Shown here: one piece after another, positions 63,352-64,000 of the stretch
Numbering within the stretch: the stretch's first letter is position 1
Layout of the letters: every line of letters begins with the position of its first letter
NCBI GenBank assembly: GCA_029721435.1
Contig: CM056582.1
Span: forward strand, 36,600,611 to 36,664,610
Length of the DNA: 64,000 nucleotides
Direction: 5' to 3'
From: Gymnothorax reevesii
Taxonomy: Eukaryota; Chordata; Actinopteri; Anguilliformes; Muraenidae
Notes under the pieces: generated by a model
Seen by the model: the letters and a program-made list of their open reading frames with translations, nothing else
Databases searched by the model: none
Told to the model about the DNA's origin: nothing
Position numbers and translations under genes: made by a program

Positions 63352-64000
63352 AATATTCCAGCACGCTAGTGACTGAATGCATCTTCCTTGTGTGTTGATT
63401 TGAATATTGCAGCACTCTAGTGACAGAATGCATCTTCCCTGTTTAATGATTTGAATATGACAGCACTCTCGTGACAGAATGCATCTCCCTTGTGTGTTGG
63501 TTTGAATATTCCAGCACGCTAGTGACTGAATGCATCTTCCCTTTGTGTTAATTTGAATATTTCAGCATCCGAGAGACAGAATGCATCTTCCATGTTTGTT
63601 GATTTGAAAATTCCAGCACTCTAGTGACAGAATGCATTTGCCCTGTGTGTTGATTTGAATATTCCAGCACTTTTGTGACAGAATGCATCTTCTCTGCATG
63701 TTGATTCGAATATTCCAGCACTCTAGTGAAAGAATGTATCTTCCCTGTGTGTTGATTTCAATATTCCACCACTATAGGGACAGAATGCATCTTCTTTGTG
63801 TGTTGATTTGAATATTCCAGGTCTAAAGTGACAGAATGCATCTTCTCTGTGTGTTGATTTGAATATTCCAGCACTCGAGAGAGAGAATGCGTCTTCTCTG
63901 TGTGTTGATTCGAAAATTCCAGCACTCAAGTGACAGAATGCATCTTCTCTGTGTGTTGATTTGAATATTCCAGCTCTTTCGTGACAGAATGCATCTTCCA
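63352..64000 (+). repeat. Right-edge satellite block with 153-bp duplication
   Basis: The CTGTTTAATG monomer near 63286 recurs exactly 153 bp later near 63439. The flanking GCATCTCCCTTG and GGTTTGAATATTCC context recurs too, so three monomers were duplicated across 63265-63541. After that the order follows 58.86-59.4 kb at displacement 4,637 and then 4,586 bp (one monomer fewer): GTTAATTTG, CCGAGAGAC, GAAAATTCC, CATTTGCC, TTTCAATATTCCACC and TCTAAAGTGAC. The array continues beyond the window. No gene is seen. Confidence 0.82.

Larger units (their letters stand above)
1..64000 (+). repeat. 51-bp satellite array filling the whole window
   Basis: Every line of the window is built from the same 51-bp unit in the same orientation. 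A perfect consensus copy is at 60303-60353, followed directly by the next. Landmarks in order are CAGCACTCTAGTGACAG, the palindrome ATGCAT inside AGAATGCATCTTCC, a CTGTGTGTTGATTTG stretch, and the palindrome GAATATTC. The consensus has 21 G/C in 51 bases and no CpG; CpG appears only in variants such as CTCGAG, TTCGTG and GATTCGAA. Most monomers are 51 bp; a few recurrent types are 49, 50 or 53 bp. Both edges cut through the array, so its true length is unknown. No interspersed element, inverted segment or unique spacer was seen. This is a eukaryotic satellite by size and organisation; the monomer matches no named family that I can recall with certainty. Confidence 0.98.

Noticed and set aside
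478..63929. Dozens of minus-strand open frames as real genes, including 214-248-codon ones
   Set aside because: They are a direct result of a 51-bp (17-codon) unit without stops in two frames. They overlap one another in two or three frames, end at amplified monomer variants, vary freely in residues and have no promoter, splice or polyadenylation context.
1..64000. Zinc-finger or other repeat-protein family, suggested by the HTGK motif
   Set aside because: HTGK resembles a C2H2 linker, but the 17-residue period has no cysteine pair in that frame and is too short for a finger of about 28 residues.
1..64000. CRISPR array
   Set aside because: The repeats abut one another with no unique spacers; all 51 bases are repeat, and copy number and length are far beyond any CRISPR array.
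1..64000. CENP-B box
   Set aside because: The TTCGTGACAGAATGC variants match the first part of the box (TTCGnnnnAnn), but the required CGGG is ATGC instead, so the match is partial and probably chance.
1..64000. Telomeric or microsatellite tracts
   Set aside because: No TTAGGG runs occur, and the only short-period stretch is the TGTGTGT inside each monomer.
1..64000. tRNA, rRNA or small RNA genes
   Set aside because: No sequence outside the 51-bp pattern was seen, and the monomer shows no cloverleaf or conserved A/B box arrangement.
1..64000. A previously undescribed defence or gene system
   Set aside because: No non-repeat coding sequence exists in the window to support one; the novelty, if any, lies in array structure.
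1..64000. A 102-bp dimer as the true basic unit
   Set aside because: CTTCCC and CTTCTC monomers, and CAGCACTC and CAGCTCTA monomers, do not alternate regularly, and several block lengths contain odd numbers of monomers (65, 35, 85, 99).

Overview
The whole window is one uninterrupted tandem satellite array. A 51-bp monomer, with a clean reference copy at 60303-60353 (about 41% GC), repeats about 1,255 times head to tail on one strand. I see no unique sequence, transposon, inversion, RNA gene or credible protein gene, and the array runs off both ends. Megabase-type satellites of this kind belong to eukaryotic heterochromatin (pericentromere, centromere, subtelomere or a sex or B chromosome). 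The sequence does not let me name the species.

Because 51 is 17 codons and the consensus has no stop in two minus-strand frames, the minus strand fills with open frames of 60-248 codons. They read 17-residue repeats (MHSVTRVLEYSNQHTGK in one frame, CILSLECWNIQINTQGR in another). Their ends fall at recurrent monomer variants that create stops or shift frame, and their residues vary freely, so I treat them as by-products of repeat length.

Above the monomer lies a nested higher-order structure made by in-register duplication of long multi-monomer blocks. From left to right: a 3,359-bp pair (582-7299); a hybrid block (7300-8517); a 1,727-bp pair (8518-11905); a block repeating the left end (11906-13306); a 3,307-bp pair (13307-19920); an 814-bp pair (20522-22107); an 812-bp pair (23593-25216); a 4,323/4,423-bp pair (26098-34843); a mosaic (34844-39468); a 5,032-bp-period pair with one mismatch in 4,945 bases (39469-49445); a mosaic (49446-51679); a 2,339-bp pair with a ladder of 1.4-1.5-kb units (51680-58310); a stretch with its own T-rich monomer subfamily (58311-59785); and a 1,783-bp pair (59786-63351). 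The tail (63352-64000) repeats the order seen near 58.8 kb.

Nothing here functions as a gene set. The interest lies in the recent, layered amplification history, the recurrent length-variant monomers that account for the odd block lengths, diagnostic variant pairs, crossover junctions that can be placed within a few bases, and a heat-shock-element-like palindrome in most monomers. All block limits were placed by eye and may be off by a few bases.
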